Part shown: positions 16,771 to 25,125 of the stretch, piece after piece | Layout of the letters: every line of letters begins with the position of its first letter | Numbering within the stretch: the stretch's first letter is position 1 | DNA from: Parapedobacter defluvii | Lineage (GTDB): Bacteria > Bacteroidota > Bacteroidia > Sphingobacteriales > Sphingobacteriaceae | NCBI RefSeq assembly: GCF_014642075.1 | Contig: NZ_BMIK01000018.1 | Span: 1-64,000 of the forward strand | Direction: 5' to 3' | Length of the DNA: 64,000 nt | Notes under the pieces: model-generated | What the model saw: the letters and a program-made list of their open reading frames with translations, nothing else | What the model was told of the DNA's origin: nothing | The model's database searches: none | Translations under genes and position numbers: made by a program

Positions 16771-18057
16771 ATGTTACAGACCTACCGCTATTCCACACTG
16801 CAAGAAACCGACTTCGAACGGCTTTTGGCACGCAATACCGACCCGTCACGCGGCATAGAGCAATTGGTGATGGAGATCATCGGAGATGTAAAAACAAATG
16901 GGGATGCCGCACTTAAGAAATATGCAGAAAAATTTGATGGGGTACAGTTGACCCGGCTTTATCTGGAAGCCAACGAAATCGCTTCTTTAGCCTCAACTAT
17001 AGGCAGGGAACAACAGCGTGCCCTGGAAATAGCCTTTGCCAACATCTACCGGTTCCACGAAACCCAATTACGCAAGGAACGCTCCATCGAGACGATGCCC
17101 GGTGTCAAATGCTGGAGAGAGCCCCGTCCAATCGAAAAAGTAGGATTATACATTCCCGGTGGGTCAGCGGTTTTGCCCAGCACGCTGCTTATGCTTGGTG
17201 TACCCGCTCGCATCGCAGGCTGCAAGGAAATTGTGGTTTGTTCGCCCCCGCAGGCGGACGGCAAGATAAACGGCTATATCGCCTATTGCCTGCAACTGCT
17301 AAAGATCGATCGGATTTACCTGGTAGGTGGTGCCCAAGCGGTGGCTGCGATGGCTTACGGTACCGAAAGTGTGCCTAGGGTAGACAAAATTTTCGGGCCC
17401 GGCAACCAATACGTCACCAAAGCCAAAAGCCTGCTACAAGGGTTGACCAATGTGAGTATTGATATGCCTGCGGGCCCTTCGGAAGTGCTAGTCATTGCAG
17501 ACGACTCGGCCAATCCGGAGTATGTGGCCGCTGATCTGCTTGCGCAAGCGGAGCATGGTGCAGATAGCCAAGCGATATTGGTGAGCACAAACGAGCAACT
17601 AATTGACAAGGTACAGGTGACTTTGAAAACACAACTTGCCTTGCTGCCCCGGGCGGCGGTAGCGGAAAAAGCCCTTGCGAACTCATATGCCATACTCTGC
17701 GCGAATCTTGAGGAAGCCATAGCCTTCAGTAATCAGTATGCCCCTGAGCATCTGATTATTGAAACGGACAACTGGGTGCCACTATTGCGGAAGGTCAGCA
17801 ACGCCGGATCGGTATTCGTGGGACATCTGACACCTGAAAGTGTGGGGGATTATGCTTCCGGCACCAACCATACCTTGCCTACCAGCGGCTATGCCCGCTC
17901 GTACTCAGGTGTCTCGGTGGATGCTTTTGTTAAAAAAATCACATTTCAGCACCTCACTGCTGAAGGATTGCGAAATATCGGCCCTACCGTGGAAATTCTA
18001 GCTGAGTTAGAAGGTTTACAAGCGCATAAAAATGCGGTGTCTGTACGATTACATTAA
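16771..18057 (+). CDS. hisD: Histidinol dehydrogenase
   Basis: Catalyses the last two oxidation steps from histidinol to histidine. 428 residues with the expected blocks: [22 protein letters not shown] (given here only as landmark from about residue 126), the [14 protein letters not shown] signature about residue 205, [15 protein letters not shown] about residue 228, the zinc and catalytic region [11 protein letters not shown], and [10 protein letters not shown] (catalytic Glu-His). It is coupled to hisG by a 7-base gap. No hisC or hisB follows. The next element is ssrA, so the rest of the pathway must lie elsewhere. Confidence 0.95.
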   Translation: MLQTYRYSTLQETDFERLLARNTDPSRGIEQLVMEIIGDVKTNGDAALKKYAEKFDGVQLTRLYLEANEIASLASTIGREQQRALEIAFANIYRFHETQLRKERSIETMPGVKCWREPRPIEKVGLYIPGGSAVLPSTLLMLGVPARIAGCKEIVVCSPPQADGKINGYIAYCLQLLKIDRIYLVGGAQAVAAMAYGTESVPRVDKIFGPGNQYVTKAKSLLQGLTNVSIDMPAGPSEVLVIADDSANPEYVAADLLAQAEHGADSQAILVSTNEQLIDKVQVTLKTQLALLPRAAVAEKALANSYAILCANLEEAIAFSNQYAPEHLIIETDNWVPLLRKVSNAGSVFVGHLTPESVGDYASGTNHTLPTSGYARSYSGVSVDAFVKKITFQHLTAEGLRNIGPTVEILAELEGLQAHKNAVSVRLH

Positions 18058-18070
18058 CAGGCAGCGAATC

Positions 18071-18101
18071 TTGACATGAATGGTAAAATTCCGTATCTTT
18101 G
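18071..18101 (+). promoter_or_regulatory. ssrA promoter
   Basis: TTG at 18071-18073, a 20-base spacer and TATCTTTG at 18094-18101: the Bacteroidota consensus, ending 18 bases before the mature tmRNA 5' end. Confidence 0.65.
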
Positions 18102-18119
18102 TAAGCTATTTCATAACAT

Positions 18120-18483
18120 GGGGTCGACCGGAATTGACAGGATGGAGACGATTATGTAAGCATGCAGCGCGTTGGAAGTATGGCGCTTTAATCTCAACTT
18201 TCAGACTTATAAATGGCGAAAATAACTACGCCTTAGCTGCCTAATTTAGAATTAGCTCAGCTTTTGTCCCGCTCACGCTTGGTTTCGTAGTGTAGCATCC
18301 GGGGCATCGATCACGGAACTGGCTGATCCGGCGTTGCGACGGATCGGCGAGAAACAGCAACTAAGGAAAACGGTATAGGCGAGCGACCGGCCTTCCCTTT
18401 CCCGACAATGAAACGGAAGCTAAGCATGTAGAAAGCGTATATTGTACCATGTCTGGACGAGGGTTCGAATCCCTCCGACTCCA
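18120..18483 (+). ncRNA. ssrA: tmRNA
   Basis: Rescues stalled ribosomes by trans-translation. The 5' end GGGGTCG pairs with CGACTCC at the 3' end (one G-U pair) to make the tRNA-like acceptor stem, followed by the discriminator A; the full CCA is not encoded. The T arm reads GGGTTCGAATCCC. The internal tag frame GGC GAA AAT AAC TAC GCC TTA GCT GCC TAA at 18215-18244 encodes GENNYALAA, the tag known from Bacteroidota tmRNAs. The gene lies alone between hisD and a lipoprotein gene. Confidence 0.95.
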
Positions 18484-18491
18484 CAGTATCA

Positions 18492-18517
18492 GGGCCCCTT
18501 ACAAAGGGCCTTTTTTA
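18492..18517 (+). terminator. ssrA terminator
   Basis: GGCCC and GGGCC arms around a short loop, followed by six T residues, start about 8 bases after the tmRNA 3' end. Confidence 0.75.
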
Positions 18518-18602
18518 TTTTTTAAGGGAGGGACGAGAACCCGATGAGAGGGTTCGAACTATTCTCTGAGGAGCCTTCGTATGTGGCACGAGCGACGCGA
18601 AC

Positions 18603-18617
18603 AATCCCTCCGACTCC
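18603..18617 (+). repeat. Duplicate of the tmRNA 3' end (att-like scar)
   Basis: AATCCCTCCGACTCC occurs in the tmRNA 3' end (18468-18482) and again exactly at 18603-18617. A second GGGTTCGAA lies at 18551-18559 between the copies. The 3' end of ssrA is a classical tyrosine-recombinase target, so the 120-base interval may be the residue of an excised element. A local tandem duplication is the alternative. No gene lies between 18518 and 18712. Confidence 0.5.
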
Positions 18618-18712
18618 TTACAAAAAATACATTTTTTCCGAAACAATCCCCTTAGGCTGTCCGTTCCTTTCTAAGGACAGCAATTGTTAAACTGATAAAG
18701 AGGAGGACGATT

Positions 18713-19408
18713 ATGCGACGGTTGCTTTTTAACACGGTGACCTGTTTGTTGTTTTTTACAGCTTGCGAGAAAGACGAAGGGTCCGATCAATCCATGACCC
18801 TATACTCGGACTTTTCGGACGGTAAAGACGGTTGGCAAGCCGGATTTTCCGAATACAGCGGCGAAAATGCGGAAAGCTACGAATTAGCGGAAGGAATCGC
18901 ACCGTTGCCACCCCCATTGGATGAAACCAAGATGGCTTACCGGATTTCGGGCATGAACCGCAGTGACGACCTTTTCATGTACCTCACCAAACGGGTACAG
19001 GGTCTTGAACCCAACGTCACTTATAAAGGGAAATTCACACTTCAGATCGCGTCTGATGCCAAGAGCGGCGGTGTAGGAGCCGGCGGAGCTCCTGGCGAGT
19101 CGGTAGGTTTAGGTATAGGCCTTACCGTTGATCAGCCCCTATCCGCTCCGGACGAGGATAATTTCTATCGGATGAATATTGATAAAATCCAACAGTGCTG
19201 CACCGATGGAACTGACATGAAAGTAATTGGAGATGTTTCCAACGGCACGGATGACTATGTATATACGCTTATTGAGCGAACCGGCGAATTTTCAGCGACC
19301 ACCGACCACCAAGGTGTTCTATGGATTATCATCGGTACAGATTCCGGTTATGAGGGCAAAACCACATTATATTACTCCGATATCGAAATAATTCTCGAAA
19401 AAACATAG
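18713..19408 (+). CDS. Hypothetical lipoprotein
   Basis: 231 residues. A signal peptide with lipobox is visible (MRRLLFNTVTCLLFFTAC, Cys at about residue 18), so the mature protein should be lipid-anchored in the outer or inner membrane. The rest is acidic and beta-rich, with a DFSDGKDGWQAGFSEY motif typical of secreted jelly-roll-like domains and a glycine-rich loop (GGVGAGGAPGESVGLGIGL). I do not recognise a named family. It is a single gene between ssrA and the str operon. An AGGAGG-like purine run lies just upstream of its start (GAGGAGGACG), which is unusual in this genome. Confidence 0.75.
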   Translation: MRRLLFNTVTCLLFFTACEKDEGSDQSMTLYSDFSDGKDGWQAGFSEYSGENAESYELAEGIAPLPPPLDETKMAYRISGMNRSDDLFMYLTKRVQGLEPNVTYKGKFTLQIASDAKSGGVGAGGAPGESVGLGIGLTVDQPLSAPDEDNFYRMNIDKIQQCCTDGTDMKVIGDVSNGTDDYVYTLIERTGEFSATTDHQGVLWIIIGTDSGYEGKTTLYYSDIEIILEKT

Positions 19409-19427
19409 GAAAGATCTAGCAAACCCC

Positions 19428-19458
19428 TTGATAATCAAAAATAATATCTCTACCTTTG
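19428..19458 (+). promoter_or_regulatory. str operon promoter
   Basis: TTG at 19428-19430, a 20-base spacer and TACCTTTG at 19451-19458, 48 bases before the rpsL start codon: a full consensus match. Confidence 0.65.
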
Positions 19459-19505
19459 CCGTCCTTAAAATACATTTAGGACAAAAGTAAAATTTAAAAT
19501 TGTAA

Positions 19506-19913
19506 ATGCCTACTATTCAACAATTAGTTAGAAAAGGTAGAGTAGCTCTGGAGGATAAGAGTAAGTCCCCAGCGTTGGACAGCTGTCCACAGCGAAGAGG
19601 CGTGTGCACACGCGTGTACACCACTACCCCTAAAAAACCAAACTCAGCAATGCGTAAAGTGGCCCGTGTGCGCCTTACCAACGGAAAAGAGGTGAACGCA
19701 TACATCCCTGGCGAAGGCCACAATTTGCAAGAACACTCCATTGTATTAATCCGCGGTGGTCGGGTAAAAGACCTTCCCGGTGTGCGTTACCACATCATTC
19801 GTGGTGCGTTGGATACGTCGGGTGTTGCCGGACGTAACCAACGCCGTTCTAAATACGGAACCAAACGTCCGAAACCCGGACAGCCGGCTGCTCCGACAAA
19901 AGGCAAAAAATAA
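19506..19913 (+). CDS. rpsL: 30S ribosomal protein S12
   Basis: A decoding-centre protein of the small subunit. 135 residues with the invariant block [20 protein letters not shown] and the loop [20 protein letters not shown]. The lysines targeted by streptomycin-resistance mutations are in the wild-type form (TPKKPN). It is the first gene of the str operon; rpsG follows after 19 bases. The C-terminus is extended by a Lys/Pro-rich tail. Confidence 0.98.
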   Translation: MPTIQQLVRKGRVALEDKSKSPALDSCPQRRGVCTRVYTTTPKKPNSAMRKVARVRLTNGKEVNAYIPGEGHNLQEHSIVLIRGGRVKDLPGVRYHIIRGALDTSGVAGRNQRRSKYGTKRPKPGQPAAPTKGKK

Positions 19914-19932
19914 TTAAACGGAGGATAATAAG

Positions 19933-20400
19933 ATGAGAAAGTCAAAACCAAAGAAAAGAATCATTTTACCTGATCCGAAGTTTAATGATGTTCAGGTAAC
20001 GCGTTTTGTCAATAACATGATGATTGACGGCAAGAAATCACTTGCTTATACCATATTCTACAAATCGATGGACCTGGTCGAAAAACGGACCAGCGAAAAT
20101 GGTTTGGATACCTGGAAGAAAGCACTCAACAATGTGATGCCTTCTGTCGAAGTAAAATCCCGTCGTGTAGGGGGAGCCAACTTCCAAGTACCTACGGAAG
20201 TCCGCCCCGAGCGTAAGGTTTCGCTGGGCATGAAATGGCTGATCAGCTTTGCGCGCAAACGTGGTGAAAAAACCATGTATGAGAAGCTGGCTGCTGAAAT
20301 CATTTCCGCTTCCAAAGGCGAAGGTGCAGCTGTAAAGAAGAAAGAAGATACGCACCGCATGGCGGAGGCCAACAAGGCATTCTCGCATTTCAGGTTCTAA
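19933..20400 (+). CDS. rpsG: 30S ribosomal protein S7
   Basis: A primary 16S rRNA-binding protein that organises the head of the 30S subunit. 155 residues with [19 protein letters not shown] near the N-terminus, [20 protein letters not shown] in the centre and [14 protein letters not shown] at the C-terminus, all typical of S7. It follows rpsL closely. A strong hairpin with a T-tract lies in the gap to fusA. Confidence 0.98.
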   Translation: MRKSKPKKRIILPDPKFNDVQVTRFVNNMMIDGKKSLAYTIFYKSMDLVEKRTSENGLDTWKKALNNVMPSVEVKSRRVGGANFQVPTEVRPERKVSLGMKWLISFARKRGEKTMYEKLAAEIISASKGEGAAVKKKEDTHRMAEANKAFSHFRF

Positions 20401-20425
20401 ATTTCGCAAGATAACCCAATGAAAC

Positions 20426-20478
20426 CACACCGATTTGAAGGACGACGTAACTACCTCCTAAAATCGGTGTGTTTTTTT
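20426..20478 (+). terminator. Intra-operon hairpin between rpsG and fusA
   Basis: CACACCGATTT (20426-20436) pairs perfectly, apart from extended ends, with AAATCGGTGTG (20461-20471), followed by seven T residues. It has the form of an intrinsic terminator inside the str operon, so it may reduce read-through into fusA or be regulated. The fusA start is 24 bases downstream. Confidence 0.6.
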
Positions 20479-20501
20479 AGCGAATCAACAGCTTTAGCAA
20501 C

Positions 20502-22616
20502 ATGTCAAGAGATTTAAAATACACAAGAAACATTGGTATTGCCGCTCACATCGATGCAGGCAAGACCACAACCACCGAGCGCATCCTTTTTTATGCCGGT
20601 GTAAATCACAAACTCGGTGAAACACACGAGGGTTCTGCAACGACAGACTGGATGGCGCAGGAACAAGAACGCGGCATCACGATCACGTCAGCAGCAGTCA
20701 CGGTATTCTGGAATTACCGCGGCAACAAGTACAATGTTAACATCATCGATACACCGGGACACGTGGATTTCACCGTTGAGGTAAACCGTTCTCTCCGGGT
20801 ATTGGATGGATTGGTTTTCCTGTTCTCAGCCGTTGACGGTGTAGAACCCCAATCTGAAACAAACTGGCGACTGGCGGATAACTATAAGGTACCCCGTATC
20901 GGATTCGTCAACAAAATGGACCGTTCAGGTGCTGATTTTCTTAACGTCGTAAAACAAGTTAAGGAAATGCTTGGTTCGGAAGCAGTTCCCTTGCAGTTAC
21001 CGATCGGATCCGAAGATAACTTCAAAGGTGTAGTGGACTTGATCAACAACCGGGGCATTGTATGGAATGAAGAAGATAAGGGAATGACCTTTACGGAAGT
21101 CCCCATCCCTGACGATATGGTGGACGAAGTAGCCCAGTGGCGCGAAAAATTGCTCGAATCTGTAGCTAGCTACGATGAGTCATTGATGGAGAAATTCTTC
21201 GATGATCCAAATTCCATTACCGAACGGGAAGTGTTGGACGCTTTGCGTAAGGCCGTTCTTGACAACTCCATTGTTCCCATGGTTTGCGGTTCTTCTTTCA
21301 AGAACAAAGGTGTACAGACCATGCTGGATTTTGTGATGGAATTGCTTCCCTCCCCTGTGGATCAAGAAGCTGTTGGAGGTACGGATCCTAGAACCGGCAA
21401 TGAAATTATCAGGAAACCGGACGAAAAAGAACCGTTTGCAGCCTTGGCATTTAAGATTGCTACCGATCCTTTTGTTGGCCGCTTATGCTTCATCCGTGTA
21501 TATTCAGGCAATCTGGAGGCAGGTTCTTATGTATATAACAGCCGGTCGGACAACAAGGAACGGATTTCCCGTATTTTCCAAATGCATGCCAATAAGCAGA
21601 ATCCCATTCCGAACATCGGTGCGGGAGATATCGGTGCGGTGGTAGGCTTTAAGGATATTAAAACCGGTGATACCCTTTGCGACGAGAAAAATCCGATCGT
21701 GTTGGAATCCATGGTATTTCCTGAGCCGGTTATCGGTTTGGCCATTGAGCCTAAAACGCAAGCGGATGTTGATAAATTAGGGGTTGCTCTTGGCAAATTG
21801 GCTGAGGAAGATCCTACTTTCCGTGTTCAGTCTGATGAGGAAACCGGTCAAACTGTCATTTCCGGAATGGGTGAATTGCACCTTGATATCCTGATTGACC
21901 GTTTGAGACGTGAATTCAAGGTAGAAGTAAACCAAGGAGCACCGCAGGTGGCCTACAAGGAATCCATCACGGGCACTACGCAACACAGGGAGGTATACAA
22001 GAAGCAAACCGGTGGACGCGGTAAATTTGCCGATATCCAAGTGGTTGTCTCACCGGTTGATCCGGATTGGGATGTCGTTAAGTCTCCGCTGCAATTTGTG
22101 AATGAAATCGTAGGTGGAGCTATTCCCAAAGAATACATCCCATCGGTACAAAAGGGTTTTGAAGCTTCGATGGTCAACGGCGTACTAGCCGGATATCCGT
22201 TATCAAGCATGAAAGTACGTCTGATCGACGGTTCATTCCACGCAGTTGACTCCGATTCCTTATCATTCGAAATCGCAGCGCGTACCGCATTCCGTGAAGC
22301 GCTTCCGAAATGCCGTCCTGTATTGATGGAGCCTATCATGAAGATCGAAGTACTTACCCCTGAAGAAAACATGGGAGATGTAATGGGTGACTTGAACCGT
22401 CGCCGCGGTCAGTTGCAAGGTATCGATACACGTGCGGGATCACAGGTGATTAAGGCCCTCGTACCGCTTTCCGAAATGTTTGGCTACGTTACGCAATTGC
22501 GTACCATTACTTCCGGACGTGCTACCTCTACGATGGAATTTGACCATTATGCTGAAGCACCGAAGAACATTCAGGATGAGGTGATTGCCAAGGCAAAAGG
22601 CAAAGTAAACGTTTAA
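20502..22616 (+). CDS. fusA: Elongation factor G
   Basis: The GTPase that drives ribosomal translocation. 704 residues. G1 [15 protein letters not shown] (about residue 17), the switch region [12 protein letters not shown]3 [12 protein letters not shown] and G4 NKMDRSGAD are all intact. Domain IV and V landmarks include [11 protein letters not shown] and [15 protein letters not shown]. It is in its standard place after rpsG, with rpsJ next. Confidence 0.98.
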   Translation: MSRDLKYTRNIGIAAHIDAGKTTTTERILFYAGVNHKLGETHEGSATTDWMAQEQERGITITSAAVTVFWNYRGNKYNVNIIDTPGHVDFTVEVNRSLRVLDGLVFLFSAVDGVEPQSETNWRLADNYKVPRIGFVNKMDRSGADFLNVVKQVKEMLGSEAVPLQLPIGSEDNFKGVVDLINNRGIVWNEEDKGMTFTEVPIPDDMVDEVAQWREKLLESVASYDESLMEKFFDDPNSITEREVLDALRKAVLDNSIVPMVCGSSFKNKGVQTMLDFVMELLPSPVDQEAVGGTDPRTGNEIIRKPDEKEPFAALAFKIATDPFVGRLCFIRVYSGNLEAGSYVYNSRSDNKERISRIFQMHANKQNPIPNIGAGDIGAVVGFKDIKTGDTLCDEKNPIVLESMVFPEPVIGLAIEPKTQADVDKLGVALGKLAEEDPTFRVQSDEETGQTVISGMGELHLDILIDRLRREFKVEVNQGAPQVAYKESITGTTQHREVYKKQTGGRGKFADIQVVVSPVDPDWDVVKSPLQFVNEIVGGAIPKEYIPSVQKGFEASMVNGVLAGYPLSSMKVRLIDGSFHAVDSDSLSFEIAARTAFREALPKCRPVLMEPIMKIEVLTPEENMGDVMGDLNRRRGQLQGIDTRAGSQVIKALVPLSEMFGYVTQLRTITSGRATSTMEFDHYAEAPKNIQDEVIAKAKGKVNV

Positions 22617-22632
22617 CACGAATAATAAACAC

Positions 22633-22667
22633 GACTGCCCGTTGTAAATAGCTCTAACGGGCCAGTC
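22633..22667 (+). promoter_or_regulatory. Intercistronic hairpin between fusA and rpsJ
   Basis: GACTG-CCCGTT and AACGGG-CCAGTC form a nearly continuous stem around a short loop in the 71-base gap between fusA and rpsJ. There is no long T-tract, so it is more likely an RNA-processing, protein-binding or stability element than a terminator. Confidence 0.4.
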
Positions 22668-22687
22668 TTAACTTTCAAACAAATAGC

Positions 22688-22993
22688 ATGAGCCAACGAA
22701 TCAGAATCAAATTGAAATCGTACGATTACAACTTGGTAGACAAATCTGCCGAGAAAATCGTTAAAACTGTAAAACCTACAGGTGCCGTGGTAAGCGGTCC
22801 CATTCCCTTGCCTACTGAGAAGAAAGTGTACACTGTTTTGCGTTCACCGCACGTGAACAAAAAAGCCCGTGAGCAGTTCCAACTCTGTGCCTATAAAAGG
22901 TTGTTGGACATTTACAGTTCCAATTCAAAAACAGTAGATGCTTTGATGAAGCTTGAATTACCAAGCGGTGTAGAAGTAGAAATCAAAGTGTGA
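22688..22993 (+). CDS. rpsJ: 30S ribosomal protein S10
   Basis: A small-subunit head protein that also serves in transcription antitermination as NusE. 101 residues with the S10 core [20 protein letters not shown], then [20 protein letters not shown] and the C-terminal [16 protein letters not shown]. It ends the str operon here and is followed by a bidirectional terminator. The S10-operon genes that often follow are not in the window. Confidence 0.98.
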   Translation: MSQRIRIKLKSYDYNLVDKSAEKIVKTVKPTGAVVSGPIPLPTEKKVYTVLRSPHVNKKAREQFQLCAYKRLLDIYSSNSKTVDALMKLELPSGVEVEIKV

Positions 22994-23003
22994 TGATTTC
23001 ATG

Positions 23004-23051
23004 TTAAAACAGAAATGGCTCGCCGGATCCGGCGAGCCATTTCTGTTTTAA
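23004..23051. terminator. Bidirectional terminator, 48-base perfect palindrome
   Basis: A perfect inverted repeat centred at 23027/23028 (GGATCC core), with A-rich and T-rich ends on both sides. It lies between the convergent rpsJ and the outer-membrane protein gene and can terminate both. Confidence 0.85.
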
Positions 23052-23067
23052 AAAAGGTTTATCTCAC

Positions 23068-23697
23068 TTATAAAGCAAATCCCAAACCTACAGTCCATAC
23101 GCGATTGGTTTGTTTCGCATCGCCTCCACCATCGGGAGTCAAATCGGTAAGACCTAAGCCGTACCCACCATGAATCATCAGACCGTTGGTCAATTGGAAA
23201 CCGCCTATGAAATTCAAGCCAAAATCTGTACCTTTTAAGGTACCGTCTTTGCCGAAGTCAAATTCAGTCTGCGCGGATCCCCAATTGGAATCGTATTTAT
23301 TCTTTCCGGAAATACCAAAAGCCACATACGGTCCGGCACCGATAAAGAAACTACCTGCATTTTGAACCGGAAATTTGGCAACCGCATTCACAGGAACCTC
23401 AATCCACATCGTATTCTGCGTCCATTCCAAATTATCATTGTCTACAAACTTAGCACCTTTTCCCTGCAACGACACACCGGGTTGAATATAGAACCAATCG
23501 GTTGCAATGGGTGCATCCAAAAAAGCAGTAACGTGAAAATTTGTAGATGATTTGGTTTCAAACGAACTGTTATCGCCGGAAAAATTGTACTTGGGAAAAT
23601 TCACCCCCGCCTTAATCCCAAATCCCATCGGTTGTCCCTGAGCGAAGGCACCTACTGAAATTCCCACTGCCATTATTGCTAATACTAACTTTTTCAT
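23068..23697 (-). CDS. Outer-membrane beta-barrel protein (PorT-like)
   Basis: 209 residues from the ATG at 23697. A signal peptide is visible (MKKLVLAIMAVGISVGAFAQ, cleavage after AFAQ). The mature part is a small beta-barrel: MGFGIKAGVNFPKYNF, LDAPIATDWFYIQPGVSLQ, FFIGAGPYVAFGISG, and the final strand RVWTVGLGFAL ending in Leu with alternating hydrophobics. This matches the Bacteroidota outer-membrane beta-barrel (PorT-type) families. An upstream ATG at 23739 would place residues before the signal peptide and is rejected. Its role (structural or adhesion) cannot be told. It is a single gene. Confidence 0.8.
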   Translation of the reverse strand: MKKLVLAIMAVGISVGAFAQGQPMGFGIKAGVNFPKYNFSGDNSSFETKSSTNFHVTAFLDAPIATDWFYIQPGVSLQGKGAKFVDNDNLEWTQNTMWIEVPVNAVAKFPVQNAGSFFIGAGPYVAFGISGKNKYDSNWGSAQTEFDFGKDGTLKGTDFGLNFIGGFQLTNGLMIHGGYGLGLTDLTPDGGGDAKQTNRVWTVGLGFAL

Positions 23698-23961
23698 AGT
23701 AATTCTCCTCATTTTTAAACTCAATTTAATAGTATCCAAAAAACAATAATCAGATTACAAGATATGCGCCACAGCTTCAAAAATAGCATCAAATAGTTAA
23801 TTATCAATGAATTAATATAAAAATTTCCACAGAGGAAAAGTGTATGCATTATTATACACTTACCCTAAAGTATACAATGTTTTACACCGATATGCAAATA
23901 GGCATTCTTCTTCTTCCGATTGTCAATAATTTATCTTAGCTTTGCAGACCTTTGTAAAAAG

Positions 23962-24032
23962 GGTCGGGTGGCCGAGTGGCTAGGCAGAGGTCTGCAAAAC
24001 CTTTTACAGCGGTTCGAATCCGCTTCCGACCT
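23962..24032 (+). tRNA. tRNA-Cys (GCA)
   Basis: The acceptor stem GGTCGGG pairs with TCCGACC, the anticodon arm is GAGGT-CTGCAAA-ACCTT with anticodon GCA, and the T arm contains GGTTCGAATCC. The discriminator is T, the identity base of tRNA-Cys. CCA is not encoded. Confidence 0.93.
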
Positions 24033-24060
24033 CGTTTAAAAAACAATAAAGATAAAGAAA

Positions 24061-24243
24061 ATGGGAGTTACACGCTTAAAAAGAAAAGACAGAAGGAATA
24101 AGGTTGTTGCAAAAAACCAAGTTCAGTTTTTGAAGCTTGGCCGCAATCTCGAAACGGGCAGCCGTTCAAAAATGCCTGCCGGAAGCCAAATTGTCAAGAA
24201 CAACGAAGTATTGGCTAAGCTGGAAGCCGAATCCAACAAATAA
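24061..24243 (+). CDS. Small conserved basic protein, 60 aa
   Basis: A strongly basic protein (MGVTRLKRKDRRNKVVAKNQ, then VQFLKLGRNLETGSRSKMPA) without membrane segments. The composition suggests nucleic-acid or ribosome binding, and similar short proteins occur widely in Sphingobacteria, but I know no assigned function. It starts 28 bases after tRNA-Cys, so it could share the tRNA transcript, and is closed by a terminator at 24285. Confidence 0.75.
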   Translation: MGVTRLKRKDRRNKVVAKNQVQFLKLGRNLETGSRSKMPAGSQIVKNNEVLAKLEAESNK

Positions 24244-24266
24244 CCCTCTGTCGACCGACGGAAGTT

Positions 24267-25001
24267 TCATAGATTTTTTAATATATCCGCCAAATGGCGG
24301 ATTTTTTCTTTTGAGGCTTCCCATGCCTCATTGCCCATTCCACTTACTGCTTCATTTACATAGCTCATACCACTGTGTCGAACAACTTTGGCTGATGCAT
24401 GGAAACTGGTTGCACCCGTTGTGTGCACCATTACCATTATGTTATCGGCATTGATACCCGATCCAGGCATAATTTCAATCCGTCCGCCTGCACGTTCAAC
24501 CAATTGTTTGATCAATTGAGCCCCTTCCTGCGCTGTATTTCTCATGCCTGAGGTAAGCAGCCGTCTACAGCCGCACGCAATAATGGATTCCAACGCTTCA
24601 AATGGTTCTCTGCAAACATCGAAGGCTCGGTGAAACGTTACATACATAGGATGAGCCATTGCAGCTAATTCGGTGGTCCTCTCTTTATCTATACGGCCAT
24701 CCGCATGCAATAAGCCTATTACCACACCATCACATCCTACCTCCTTACAAAACAGGACATCCGCTTTCATCTCTTCAAACTCGGTATCGGAATACAAAAA
24801 ATCGCCCGCTCTTGGCCGGATCAGCACGTGCATACCGATGGTCAGTTGCTGGCGTGCGAGCCGGATCTGCCCGGGTGACGGTGTCGTCCCTCCCATTTCT
24901 AGGTTTTGACAGAATTCGACACGATGAGCTCCTCCGTCCTGCGCAGCTAAGGCCGACGTAACGGAATTAGCACAAATCTCCAATTGATAAACGTTATGCA
25001 T
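24267..25001 (-). CDS. cutC: CutC family protein
   Basis: A TIM-barrel protein historically linked to copper homeostasis; its enzymatic role is not settled. 244 residues, the usual length. Motifs: YQLEICANSVTSALAAQDGGAHRVEFC at the N-terminus (the VE(F/L)C block), IRPRAGDFLYSDTEFEEM, and the middle block VGCDGVVIGLLHADGRID followed by VTFHRAFDV. It is a single gene, convergent with the small basic protein, whose terminator lies within the cutC 3' end. Confidence 0.93.
   Translation of the reverse strand: MHNVYQLEICANSVTSALAAQDGGAHRVEFCQNLEMGGTTPSPGQIRLARQQLTIGMHVLIRPRAGDFLYSDTEFEEMKADVLFCKEVGCDGVVIGLLHADGRIDKERTTELAAMAHPMYVTFHRAFDVCREPFEALESIIACGCRRLLTSGMRNTAQEGAQLIKQLVERAGGRIEIMPGSGINADNIMVMVHTTGATSFHASAKVVRHSGMSYVNEAVSGMGNEAWEASKEKIRHLADILKNL
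24285..24307 (+). terminator. Terminator after the 60-aa protein
   Basis: ATCCGCC and GGCGGAT arms around AAAT, followed by TTTTT. It lies inside the last codons of the convergent cutC gene. Confidence 0.7.
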
Positions 25002-25066
25002 TATCCGGATTATGTATGTAAGTGGTCAAAGGTAACAAAAGAGATAGACAAAAAAACGAGATATTA

Positions 25067-25098
25067 TTTGTAATTGGTCTTAATAACACATAGTTTTG
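25067..25098 (+). promoter_or_regulatory. Heme-uptake operon promoter
   Basis: TTTG (25067-25070), a 20-base spacer and TAGTTTTG (25091-25098) match the Bacteroidota consensus, 27 bases before the TonB-receptor start. I did not find a clear Fur palindrome, so iron control is expected from the gene content but not shown. Confidence 0.55.
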
Positions 25099-25125
25099 TC
25101 ATCTATTTATAATAAGGCTAAATAA

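Noticed and set aside
23901-23961. A consensus promoter for tRNA-Cys
   Set aside because: TAGCTTTG is present at 23937-23944 but the nearest TTG is only 14 bases away, so the spacing does not fit.
25021-25125. A Fur box before the heme operon
   Set aside because: No convincing 19-bp Fur-type palindrome overlaps the promoter. Iron control is expected only from gene content.
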